From CAWATZ01 sp963784995 (lineage in GTDB: Bacteria; Planctomycetota; Planctomycetia; Gemmatales; Gemmataceae), in assembly GCA_963784995.1 (NCBI GenBank), contig CAWATZ010000004.1, positions 744,001-808,000 on the forward strand: a stretch of 64,000 nt of DNA. Direction: 5' to 3'. The translations under genes and the position numbers were made by a program. The notes under the pieces were generated by a model. The model worked only from the letters and a program-made list of their open reading frames with translations, was not told the origin of the DNA and searched no databases. Numbering within the stretch: position 1 is the first letter of the stretch; each line of letters starts with the position of its first letter. Shown here piece by piece: positions 44,430-52,800 of the stretch.

Positions 44430-44783
44430 ATGCGTGTCCCTGATCACCCGACCGAGATCCGCCGCATGCTGGATGCTCGCCGGGCTCGACTCGCTCCGGG
44501 CAAGCCCGTCCTGGCCGCCACGCTCACTCAGGTGCGCAAACGCTGCGGCCAGCCCAGTTGCCACTGTTACCACGGCGAGCCCCATCTCGCCTGGCACCTC
44601 ACCTACAAGGTCAAGGGCAGAACCCGCACCGTCTACGTCCCCCATGACCTCCTCGATGAGGTGCGCGCATGGATCGCCGAACACAAGCGAATCAAGAATC
44701 TGCTCGACGAGATCCACCAGTTGACGGTGGCCCTGATCAAAACTCACAGCCGCCACCAGCGTCGCCAGGCCGGCCGTCCCTGA
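44430..44783 (+). CDS. DUF6788-like transposon protein
   Basis: From the ATG at 44430 it reads MRVPDHPTEIRRMLDARRARL, then RKRCGQPSCHCYHGEPHLAWHLTYKVKGRTRTVYVP, a Cys/His block that looks like a small zinc site, and a helical C-terminus (LLDEIHQLTVALIKTH). Such proteins precede transposases of this kind and may help DNA binding. An ATG 15 bp upstream is also open. Its end overlaps the transposase frame. Confidence 0.7.
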   Translation: MRVPDHPTEIRRMLDARRARLAPGKPVLAATLTQVRKRCGQPSCHCYHGEPHLAWHLTYKVKGRTRTVYVPHDLLDEVRAWIAEHKRIKNLLDEIHQLTVALIKTHSRHQRRQAGRP

Positions 44784-46144
44784 CCGTCGGCCCCATCTTC
44801 GCTCGCACCGTCCGCCATTTTTTCCCGCAGTTCAACGCCTGGCTCGACAAGGTTGCTGACCCGCGCTGCCCGGAGCGGATCACCTACCACCGCCGCTTCC
44901 TTCTCTGGTACGGCGTGCTGCTCTTCGTCGGCAAGCTCGGCAGCCGACGCCAGCTCGACTTCAAGTATCGCGAACAGGGGACGGCCGTCCTGGACAACCT
45001 CAATCGGCTGGCCCAGACCCAGCAGCACAGCCTTCCTTGCAATGACACTCTGGATGATTACCTGGCCCTGATCGGCACCGATCCGATCGCCTCGGTGCGT
45101 GCCGAGATGATGGACCGGTTGATCCGCATGAGGGTCTTGGACTCCGCCCGCGTCCAAGGCCGGCTCGTGGTTGGCCTGGATGGCAGCGGCTACCTCGTCT
45201 TCCGCTGGCAACACTGCGACCACTGCCTGACGCAGCAGGCCGGCGAACAGACCCTGTACTGCCACAAGGTTCTGGAAGCCAAGATCCTTGGCCCGGCCGA
45301 AACGGTCCTGTCTGTGGGCACGGAGTTCATCGACAACCAGCACCTGGCGGACACCTCGCCCAACGCGGGCGAGCAGAAACGCAAGCAGGACTGCGAGTTG
45401 AAGGCGGCGCGGCGGCTCCTTCAGAAAGTGCGCCAGGACTTCCCCCAGTTGCGGCTGTGCCTGTCGGAGGACGCGCTGTACGCTTGCGGCGCAGGGTTCC
45501 AACTGGCCAAAGATTTCAAGGCGTCGTTCGTGACCGTCTTCAAGGAGGGGAGTATCCCGACGTTGTGGCAAGAGTTCCAGACGCTGCTGCAACTGTGCCC
45601 GGAGAATCGCCTGGAAGTGACCGAGGACGGCTGGCGGCACGAGTACCGGTGGGTGGACGAGTTGCCCTACGTGGACAGCGCTCAACGGGCGTGGCATCTC
45701 AAAGCGATCCATTACCGAGGAGAAGGGCCCAAGGGCAAGCTCTCCGAATGGGCGTGGCTGGTGAGCGCCGACCTGGTGGTGAGCAAGGCGAGTGTGGAGC
45801 GGATCGTGTGGGGCGCAGGTCGGCCGCGCTGGTGGGAGGAGAACCAGGGCTTCAACGTCCAGAAGAACAGTGGGCTGAATCTTGAGCATGCGTACAGCGA
45901 GAAGGGGCACTTCGGGGCGTATTATCTGCTCTTGCAGATGGCGCACGTACTGTTGCAGTTGGTGGAGAAGGGAAGTTTGCTGCGGGAGTTGGCGCGGCAG
46001 TCGGGGAAGCGGTCGGCAGTGGCGCTGCTGGGAAGCTTGAAGAACATCGCGGAGTTTTTCGTCGAGAGCCTGCGGAACCTGCGGTGGCCGCAAGAGGTGT
46101 TCGGCCAAGCAGGGCAGATCCAGATCCGTCTGGACAGCAGTTAG
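44783..46144 (+). CDS. DDE transposase (IS4-like fold)
   Basis: The domain begins near VGPIFARTVRHFFPQFNAWLDK; the open frame extends back to 44669 inside the preceding gene and the real start is not clear, so translational coupling or frameshifting may be used. Likely catalytic residues: VVGLDGSGYL (first Asp), LCLSEDALYACG (second Asp region) and WWEENQGFNVQKNSGLNLEHAYS (Glu block). The frame is intact over about 450 residues, so the element may be recently active. Confidence 0.82.
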   Translation, partial: TVGPIFARTVRHFFPQFNAWLDKVADPRCPERITYHRRFLLWYGVLLFVGKLGSRRQLDFKYREQGTAVLDNLNRLAQTQQHSLPCNDTLDDYLALIGTDPIASVRAEMMDRLIRMRVLDSARVQGRLVVGLDGSGYLVFRWQHCDHCLTQQAGEQTLYCHKVLEAKILGPAETVLSVGTEFIDNQHLADTSPNAGEQKRKQDCELKAARRLLQKVRQDFPQLRLCLSEDALYACGAGFQLAKDFKASFVTVFKEGSIPTLWQEFQTLLQLCPENRLEVTEDGWRHEYRWVDELPYVDSAQRAWHLKAIHYRGEGPKGKLSEWAWLVSADLVVSKASVERIVWGAGRPRWWEENQGFNVQKNSGLNLEHAYSEKGHFGAYYLLLQMAHVLLQLVEKGSLLRELARQSGKRSAVALLGSLKNIAEFFVESLRNLRWPQEVFGQAGQIQIRLDSS

Positions 46145-46404
46145 CAGCAGCACCCAGAAGAGGCGGGCACAGCAATCCGGAGGGGGAAGAGGGGGGGCGG
46201 CAAAGAAACCTGGCGCAAGCCGGGAGGGGGGGCGTACCGTCTTTGCCAAATCTCCTGACCTTCTCCCCAGCCAGCAGAGGACGGCCTTTCTACCCTGTCC
46301 CCGTGACTCCGCATCGCTGCTGACTCTTGTGTCCGCTGGCGCAGCGGTCCGCATTTGGTATCGTGGTTGGCGGACAGGCGAATTCGGCCGCGGGGGTTGT
46401 TGTC

Positions 46405-46827
46405 GTGAACAGGCTTCAATGGCAGCAACTCGCCGACCGCTGGATTCTGGACGCCAAAGCCATGCTCGCCGCACGGCGATGGTCTGCGGCCTACTACGTG
46501 GCCGGATACGCTGTCGAATGTGCCTTGAAGTCTTGCGTCTTGAAGCGGCTGGCAGGCGGCCCGGAAGTGATTTTTGAAAACAAGCGCTTTTCCGAGAACT
46601 GCTGGACTCACAACCTTGAGGATCTGGTCACGCTCGCTGGCCTCGATGCGGCCCTGGCCGCCGACGTTGCCGCAAACAGGGTCCTGGGGAGATACTGGAT
46701 GACGGTCAAGGACTGGAATGAGAAAAGCCGCTATGCCACCACGCCGCACCATCTGGCCAAGCAGCTTTACAAAGCCATCACGGAAAGCACGAATGGGGTA
46801 ATGCAATGGATCAAGGTCCGCTGGTGA
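46405..46827 (+). CDS. HEPN-domain protein
   Basis: A GTG at 46405 (VNRLQWQQLADRWILDAKAML) is the best start; the longer frame upstream has no family similarity. The four-helix HEPN pattern is seen: WSAAYYVAGYAVECALKSCVLKR and HNLEDLVTLAGL. The RNase-type RxxxxH is not clear, although RYATTPHH is close. The gene overlaps the next one by 22 bp. HEPN proteins often act as toxins or nucleases paired with a partner; here the partner is not a standard nucleotidyltransferase. Confidence 0.75.
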   Translation: MNRLQWQQLADRWILDAKAMLAARRWSAAYYVAGYAVECALKSCVLKRLAGGPEVIFENKRFSENCWTHNLEDLVTLAGLDAALAADVAANRVLGRYWMTVKDWNEKSRYATTPHHLAKQLYKAITESTNGVMQWIKVRW

Positions 46828-47204
46828 CGAATCTGATTGAGGAAGGGGCGAGATTCCTTGCGGAGTTTCAGAAGCACTTTTCACTCCTGGTTGCCTTTTG
46901 GCTCAAGGAAAGCGATGCCAATAGATGGCACCTCTACGCCGCAGCCAGCGACATTCCGGGGAACAAGATTCCTGATGCTTACGAGAAGGTGCTGGAGGTC
47001 ACGGAGAAGATGCGCGATACCGACTTTAATCCGTTTCAAGTGAAACTGATCGAGGCCGACGATCCGCTCGCGAAAGACGTCCTGGCGCTTCGCCGCCGAG
47101 TGCCTGGCCAGAAGGTCATTGGCTATCACGACAGGATCCTGGGTGGCCTGAGCGCCGATTGGGTTTACGTATATCCACTTCCGGTCACCGCTCCGGCTCC
47201 GTGA
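46806..47204 (+). CDS. Hypothetical partner of the HEPN protein
   Basis: 132 residues: EEGARFLAEFQKHFSLLVAFWLKESDANRWHLYAA, KIPDAYEKVLEVTEKM, DDPLAKDVLALRRRVPGQKVIGYHDRILGG. I do not recognise a family. The 22-bp overlap with the HEPN gene suggests the two are made together and may interact. Confidence 0.7.
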   Translation: MDQGPLVTNLIEEGARFLAEFQKHFSLLVAFWLKESDANRWHLYAAASDIPGNKIPDAYEKVLEVTEKMRDTDFNPFQVKLIEADDPLAKDVLALRRRVPGQKVIGYHDRILGGLSADWVYVYPLPVTAPAP

Positions 47205-47260
47205 AGGTAGTGGCTCCTGTGGATAAGCTTCTCGTCAGGATCTGGCACGCGGCCTCCGAG

Positions 47261-47446
47261 CCCAGCCGGCACGTTGCACCTCGATCGCCTTGCTGTGCTG
47301 GCTGATGCCCTCGAGGATGCCGGTTGCACCAGTCCAGCTGTCCTTGCTCATCTCCGCAGCCCTGGGCCCCACGTTCGGGGCTGCCACGTTCTGGACCTGA
47401 TCCTCTGCAAGGATCGCCCGTTCCGCAGCGAGGAGGTACACCGCCG
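47261..47446 (+). pseudogene. Truncated 3' end of a TIGR02996-linked family gene
   Basis: This copy of 43965-44152 keeps the coding pattern ADALEDAGCTS...RGCHVLDLIL but has no 5' part; its frame is open only from inside. Its final stop TGA overlaps an ATG at 47447 whose product begins MTENEW, the typical start of the same family, as if a second family member once followed. It is a relic of a gene array. Confidence 0.8.
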
Positions 47447-47482
47447 ATGACGGAAAACGAGTGGGTAGCGTCTTCAACTCCC

Positions 47483-48841
47483 ATGCGAACGTGGAACTGT
47501 GCCGTTCCGCTGGCCCTCTTGCTCGGTTTCCTCACTCTGACCGCGGCCCAGCCGCCGGCTGCGCAGCCGGACAGGGACAAACTCCCCGCGCCGGGGACAA
47601 CGGGGAACAAGGAGAACGTTCCCTTCATCGGCAAGAAAGATCCCCAGGGCAATCCCGTTCGTCTCGCCAAGGCCACTGGCCACGTGTCGAACTACTCCGA
47701 GGACAAGGTCGCTCCCTACGTACTTCCTGACCCCCTTGTCACGTTCGACAAGCGCCGCGTCACCACCGCGGAGACGTGGCTCAAGCAGCGCCGGCCTGAG
47801 GTCCTGAAGTTCTTCCGCGACGAGATCTACGGCGCTGTGCCCGGGAATGCTCCCAGGGTCGCCTGGGAGGTTACCGAGACCGACGACAAGGCCCGCAACG
47901 GCACGGCCATCCGGCGGCGCGTCGTTGGTCGGATGGGTGACAGGAAGGATGGCCCCCGAATGAACCTGACCGTCTTCACACCCGCCAGGGCGAAGGGTCC
48001 GGTCCCGGTGCTGCTGCACCTCACCTTTGCGGCGGGGACCGGCGGCAGACCGCCAGGCGGGTTCGACCTGGTCGCGGAAACGTTGAGCCGGGGTTGGGCT
48101 TACGCCGCGCTGGGCTACACCGACATCCAACCGGACAGGCCCGACCGCTGGACCGAGGGCGTGATCGGCTTGACGCTGCGGCAAGGGCAGACCAAACCCG
48201 CGGCCCACGAGTGGGGCACGATCAGCGCCTGGGCCTGGGGACTGAGCCGGACCATCGACTATTTCGAGACGGACAAGTCCGTCAACGCCAGGCAAATCGC
48301 CATTACCGGCGCCTCAAGGCTGGGCAAGACCGTCCTCTGGGCCAGCGCCCAGGACGAGCGGGTGGCAGCGGTGTTCGCCGCTGTTCCGGGTGAGATGGGT
48401 GCGTCGCTGATCCGCCGCGACTGGGGCGAGACGCTCGACGACATGGCCGAGCGGTTCGGCTATCAATTTGCCGGCAACCTGCAAAAGTGGGTCGGCAAGT
48501 GGAACGACCTGGCCGTGGATCAGCACCTGCTGATCGCCCTGTCGGCTCTGCGCCCGGTCTTCGTGAGCGGCGGGGTCAAGGACCAGTGGAGCGATCCCAG
48601 GGGCCAGTTCCTCGCCCTGGTGGCCGCGGGACCGGTTTACCGTCTGCTGGGAGCGAAGGACCTGGGCGTTACCGAGATGCCGGTGCTGGACAGGCCGGTC
48701 GTCGAGGGCAGCCTGGCGTACCATTACCACAGCAGCGGTCACACAGTCCTGCCGGCTGACTGGAAGCTCTTCTTCGACTTCGCCGACCGGCACTGCAAGG
48801 CTGCGACGAAGAAGCAGCCGGACCGTGGCCCCACCAGGTAG
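47483..48841 (+). CDS. CE15-type (glucuronoyl esterase-like) secreted hydrolase
   Basis: A signal peptide (RTWNCAVPLALLLGFLTLTAAQ) begins at the ATG 47483. The alpha/beta hydrolase motifs fit carbohydrate esterase family 15: GASRLGKTVLWASAQDERV (nucleophile Ser), RRDWGETLDDM (acid region) and HSSGHTVLPADWKLFFDFAD (catalytic His). CE15 enzymes cut ester bonds between glucuronic acid in xylan and lignin. An in-frame ATG at 47447 would add MTENEWVASSTP from a relic of another gene, making a chimeric start; the signal peptide argues for 47483. Confidence 0.83.
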   Translation: MRTWNCAVPLALLLGFLTLTAAQPPAAQPDRDKLPAPGTTGNKENVPFIGKKDPQGNPVRLAKATGHVSNYSEDKVAPYVLPDPLVTFDKRRVTTAETWLKQRRPEVLKFFRDEIYGAVPGNAPRVAWEVTETDDKARNGTAIRRRVVGRMGDRKDGPRMNLTVFTPARAKGPVPVLLHLTFAAGTGGRPPGGFDLVAETLSRGWAYAALGYTDIQPDRPDRWTEGVIGLTLRQGQTKPAAHEWGTISAWAWGLSRTIDYFETDKSVNARQIAITGASRLGKTVLWASAQDERVAAVFAAVPGEMGASLIRRDWGETLDDMAERFGYQFAGNLQKWVGKWNDLAVDQHLLIALSALRPVFVSGGVKDQWSDPRGQFLALVAAGPVYRLLGAKDLGVTEMPVLDRPVVEGSLAYHYHSSGHTVLPADWKLFFDFADRHCKAATKKQPDRGPTR

Positions 48842-49192
48842 GCGCCTGCCTTCCTGCTCACCAATCGGGACCGAACGCTTCTCCTCCGGCAGGCGTCAGG
48901 GCTGCCTGCCAGTTCAGCACGACACCGCCAGGACTGGCTGCCGTCCCCAGTGCCGCCGCACGGGACACCAGGCGCACGGAACCGTCCCCGAGCGCTGCCA
49001 GGATGCCGGCGGCGTCCGGCGAGGAGGCCCCGCCCGGCGTGCAGTCGGCCACGGTCGGGCCGAACTGCGGCGGTGTCTGGTGGAACAGGCGGGCGCAACT
49101 TCCCGAGTCGGTTCCTCAGTCCAGTTTGCTATCCTGGAAAAAAGCTGCTCCGGGGCTGTCTCGCTTTCGCTAAATCCCGGAGGTAATAACCT
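48842..49192. other. Intergenic region holding a gene relic and the sigma gene promoter
   Basis: No intact gene is seen. The first two thirds contain a DUF1559 remnant on the minus strand; the last 90 bp, with a strong GGAGG at 49179-49183, lead into the sigma factor gene. Confidence 0.55.
48858..49095 (-). pseudogene. 3' remnant of a DUF1559 (H-X9-DG) pilin-like gene
   Basis: The minus strand reads PPQFGPTVADCTPGGASSPD, GILAALGDGSVRLVSR and NWQAALTPAGGEAFGPDW then a stop, which is the conserved C-terminal end of DUF1559 proteins (DGSVRFV and WxALTPxGGE). The 5' part is missing and the fragment stops at the sigma gene's upstream region. Confidence 0.7.
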
Positions 49193-49843
49193 ATGGGGCT
49201 TCTCATGGACAATAACTCGGCCGACACCGTTGCCCTGATCGCGCGTGCCCGGGCCGGAGATCCGCAGGCGCTCAACGAACTGTTCGCGCGCCATCGCGGC
49301 CGGTTGCGCCGCATGGTCGAGGTGCGGCTGGATCAGCGGCTCCAGGGTCGCGTCGATGCCTCGGACGTGATCCAGGAAGCGCACCTGGAGGCGGCCGAGC
49401 GCCTGGAGGAATACCTGGCCAATCCCAGGCTGCCGGTCTTCCTCTGGCTGCGGCTGGTCGTGGCCGAGCGGCTCTTGAAGATCCATCGGCAGCACCTGGG
49501 CACCCAGAAACGCGACGCCGGCCGGGAAATCTCCCTGTACCGGGATGCGCTGCCGGCCGCGTCGTCCTCCGCTCTGGCCGCCCAGCTGCTGGGCCAGGAA
49601 ACCTCGCCCAGCCAGGCGGCCGTCCGCGCCGAACGCATGCTCCGGCTCCAGGAAGCGCTCAACAGCCTGGAGCCGATCGACCGGGAGATCCTGTCGCTGC
49701 GTCACTTCGAGGAGCTGACCCGTGCCGAGGCCGCCCAGGCGCTCGGCATCGAAGAGGCTGCCGCCGCCAAACGCTACGTCCGTGCTCTCAAACGTCTCAA
49801 GGACGTCCTCGCCGACATGCCGGGAGGACTGGAGGCCCTGTAA
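49193..49843 (+). CDS. ECF-like RNA polymerase sigma factor
   Basis: 216 residues; GGAGG 9 bp before the ATG at 49193 supports this start. Region 2: LNELFARHRGRLRRMVEVRLDQRLQGRVDASDVIQEAHLEAAERL. Region 4: LEPIDREILSLRHFEELTRAEAAQALGIEEAAAAKRYVRALKRLKDVL. It ends one base before the giant kinase gene, a pairing typical of planctomycete ECF groups, in which the kinase is the likely regulator. Confidence 0.9.
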   Translation: MGLLMDNNSADTVALIARARAGDPQALNELFARHRGRLRRMVEVRLDQRLQGRVDASDVIQEAHLEAAERLEEYLANPRLPVFLWLRLVVAERLLKIHRQHLGTQKRDAGREISLYRDALPAASSSALAAQLLGQETSPSQAAVRAERMLRLQEALNSLEPIDREILSLRHFEELTRAEAAQALGIEEAAAAKRYVRALKRLKDVLADMPGGLEAL

Positions 49844-49844
49844 C

Positions 49845-52800
49845 ATGGCCAGCCACGATTCGCATGATTACGAGCTGATCGACCAGCTCGCCGAGGACTT
49901 CGCCGAGCGCTTCCGTCGCGGCGAACGCCCTTCCTTGCAGGAATACGTGGACCGCTATCCCCATCTGGCCAGCGACATCCGCGAACTGTTGCCGGCCATG
50001 GTCGAGATGGAGGCGCTCAAGCCGAAAACCGAGGCGTCGGCCGGGATCCCGGCCGGGACGACGGTGCCGGTTCCCGAACTGCGGCAGCTGGGCGAGTACC
50101 GCATCCTGCGCGAGGTGGGCCAGGGCGGCATGGGTGTCGTGTACGAGGCCGAACAGCTGTCGCTGGGCCGGCGCGTGGCCCTCAAGGTGTTGCCGGGCAG
50201 ACAGGTGCGCGAGGCCCGCCAGAAGCGCCGCTTCGAGCGCGAGGCCCGGGCGGCGGCTCGCCTGCACCACACCAACATCGTACCCGTCTTCGGCGTCGGC
50301 GAGCAGGACGGCCTGCCCTACTACGTCATGCAGTTCATCCAGGGTCTGGGCCTGGACCAGGTGATCGAGGAGCTGGCCCGCATGCACGCGGGGAAGGGCA
50401 ATGAGCCGGCGACCAGTCCGCCCGGTGGTGAACTGCGGGTCGAGCGCAAGGTTGTCTCGGCGGAGAACATTGCCCGTTCGCTGATGACGGGTGAGTTCCA
50501 TCCCGGACCCAAACACGACTCCAGCGTGGAGGAAACCGTTGGACCAGGACTCGAACAACCTGCTCCCGACGATCCGAAGAAGAACGACCTGCGGACGGAA
50601 GTGTTGTCCGGCTCGACTTCTTCCGCAGTGCTGCCTGGGCATTCCGGGCCGGTCCAGAAAAAGCAGACCTACTGGCAAAGCGTCGCCAGCATCGGCCAGC
50701 AGGTGGCCAGCGCCCTGGACCACGCCCACAAGCAGGGGATTCAGCACCGCGACATCAAACCCAGCAACCTGCTGCTGGACACGCGCGGCACCGTCTGGGT
50801 GACCGACTTCGGCCTGGCCAAGGTGGCCAACCCCAGCGGCGAGACCGGCGAGAACCTGACCCACACCGGCGACATCCTGGGCACCCTGCGGTACATGTCT
50901 CCCGAGGCCTTCGACGGCCGGACCGATCCGCGCAGCGACGTCTACTCGCTGGGCTTGACTCTGTACGAACTGCTTTTGCTCCGGCCGGCGTTCGAGGAGA
51001 AGGACCGGCACCGGCTGATCAAGCAGGTGATGACGTCCGAGCCGGCCCGGCTGGATCGACTCAACCCGGCCATCCCGCGCGACCTGGCGACCATCGTCCA
51101 CAAGGCGATCGAACGGGAACCCGGCCGTCGCTACCAGACCGCCGACGACCTCGGCGAAGACCTGCGGCGTTTCCTCGACGACGAGCCCATCCAGGCCCGC
51201 CGCATCTCCACCCTGGAACGGCTGACGCGCTGGTCGCGGCACAACAAGGGACTGGCGGCGGCGCTGTCGGCTGTCGCCCTGTTGCTGGTTGTCCTGGCCG
51301 TTGGCTCCACGCTGGCGGCGGCCCGCTTCCAGGTGATCGCCCGGGAAAAGACCGAACTGGCCGGGGCCAGGGAGACCGAACGGCTCAAGGCCGACAAGGC
51401 CCGCGAGGATGCGGAAAAAGCCGGCAAGGCGGAGGCCGCCCAGCGGCAGCGGGCCGAGGCCAACTTTGCCCGGGCGATTGACGCGGTCAACGTTTCTCTC
51501 ACCGCCGTCAGCGAGGACGAACTGCTCAAGGCCCCGGGAATGCAAGCGTTACGGCAACGGTTGCTGCAGTCGGCCCTGGAGTTCTACGAGGGTTTCCTGC
51601 GCGAGCGCGGCGACGACCCGACCATCCGCGCCGGGCTGGCGGCCGCTTACCTCCGAGTCGGCAACATCCATTCGGAGCTGGGTCAGGGCCCCCAGGCCCG
51701 CCAAGCCTTTCAGGAGGCCCAGACTCGCTTTGCTCGGCTGGTCGAAGCCAATCCCAGCAACGTGGAGATGCAGCATGGGCTGGCCGAGTCCTTCTTGCGG
51801 CTGGGACAGCACGAGCAGGCGATTGCCATCTGGACCAGGCTGGTCCAGCCCAACCAGTCGCGGTTCCAGAGCGAGCTGGGCAATGCCTGCAACTCCCGGG
51901 CCACGCTGCTGGGTGACCAGAAGAAGACGGCCGAGGCCCTGGACTTACACCAGCAGGCCCTGGTGATCCGCGAGAGGCTGGTGGCCCTGGACCCGGACAA
52001 TCCCGATTTCCGCCGCGACCTGGGCGGGACCCTGAACAACATTGGGGTGCTGCTGTCTCGGAACAACCGCAAGGAAGAGGCGTTGGTCATGTACCGCCGC
52101 GGCGTGGAGCATGCCCGGATCGCCTGGGCCCGGGCACCGCAGAGCCTGCTCACCGGCCGGTTCCTGGCCATCGGGCTCCGCAACGTCGCTCTCATGGAAC
52201 AGCAGCAGGGCCGGGATGAGGAAGCCCTGCGGTCCTACCAGGAGTCCCTGGATGTCTGGCGGCAACTGGCCCTCCAGAATCCCGCCGTCCCGAACGTCCA
52301 TGCCGAACTGCTCAAGACCAGCCGGGAGGTCGCCCTCTATCAGAACCGCCTCGGCCAGAAAGCGGCCGCCGAACAGTCGCTCTACCTGGCTCGCACCGCC
52401 TTGCAGCGCCTGCCCCAGGACGGCGCCGACAACCTGTTCCTGCTGGCCAGTGTCCACGCTCTCAGCGCGGCCAGCATCGGGGAAGAGAAGACCAAACTCA
52501 CCGCCGCGGAAGTTGCCGAGCAGAAGAAGGAAGAAGACCTGGCCATGCGGGCGCTGAGCAAGGCGGTGGCCGCCGGGTACAAAAAGGTTGAGGAGCTGAG
52601 GACCAATCGGGACCTGGCTGGCCTGCGCGGCCGGGCCGATTTCCAGGATCTGGTGCGCAAGGTCGAAGTGACCGTTGCGGTCGCCGCCAACGCCGAGGCC
52701 CTTCGCCAGGCCGAACTGGAGAAACTGCGCGCCCTCCTGCGCGAGGCCGAGAAGCTGGCCCAGTCCGTTGCCGCCAGCGCCGCGGACAAGCGGTGGGCCA

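Larger units (their letters stand above)
44251..46316 (+). mobile_element. Insertion sequence with two-gene transposition module
   Basis: The element contains a small DUF6788-like gene (44430-44783) and a DDE transposase gene. A short inverted match, TGCGGAGT at 44251 and ACTCCGCA ending at 46314, could mark the terminal repeats, but it is only 8 bp and unproven. The ends are therefore uncertain; the genes define the core 44430-46144. It lies in a non-coding gap between TIGR02996-linked genes and the HEPN pair. Confidence 0.55.

Noticed and set aside
44251..46316. ACTCCGCATC at both 44387 and 46305 as target-site duplication
   Set aside because: A 10-bp direct match occurs, but the left copy lies inside the non-coding lead of the element while other short matches fit equally well; the ends cannot be fixed from one copy.
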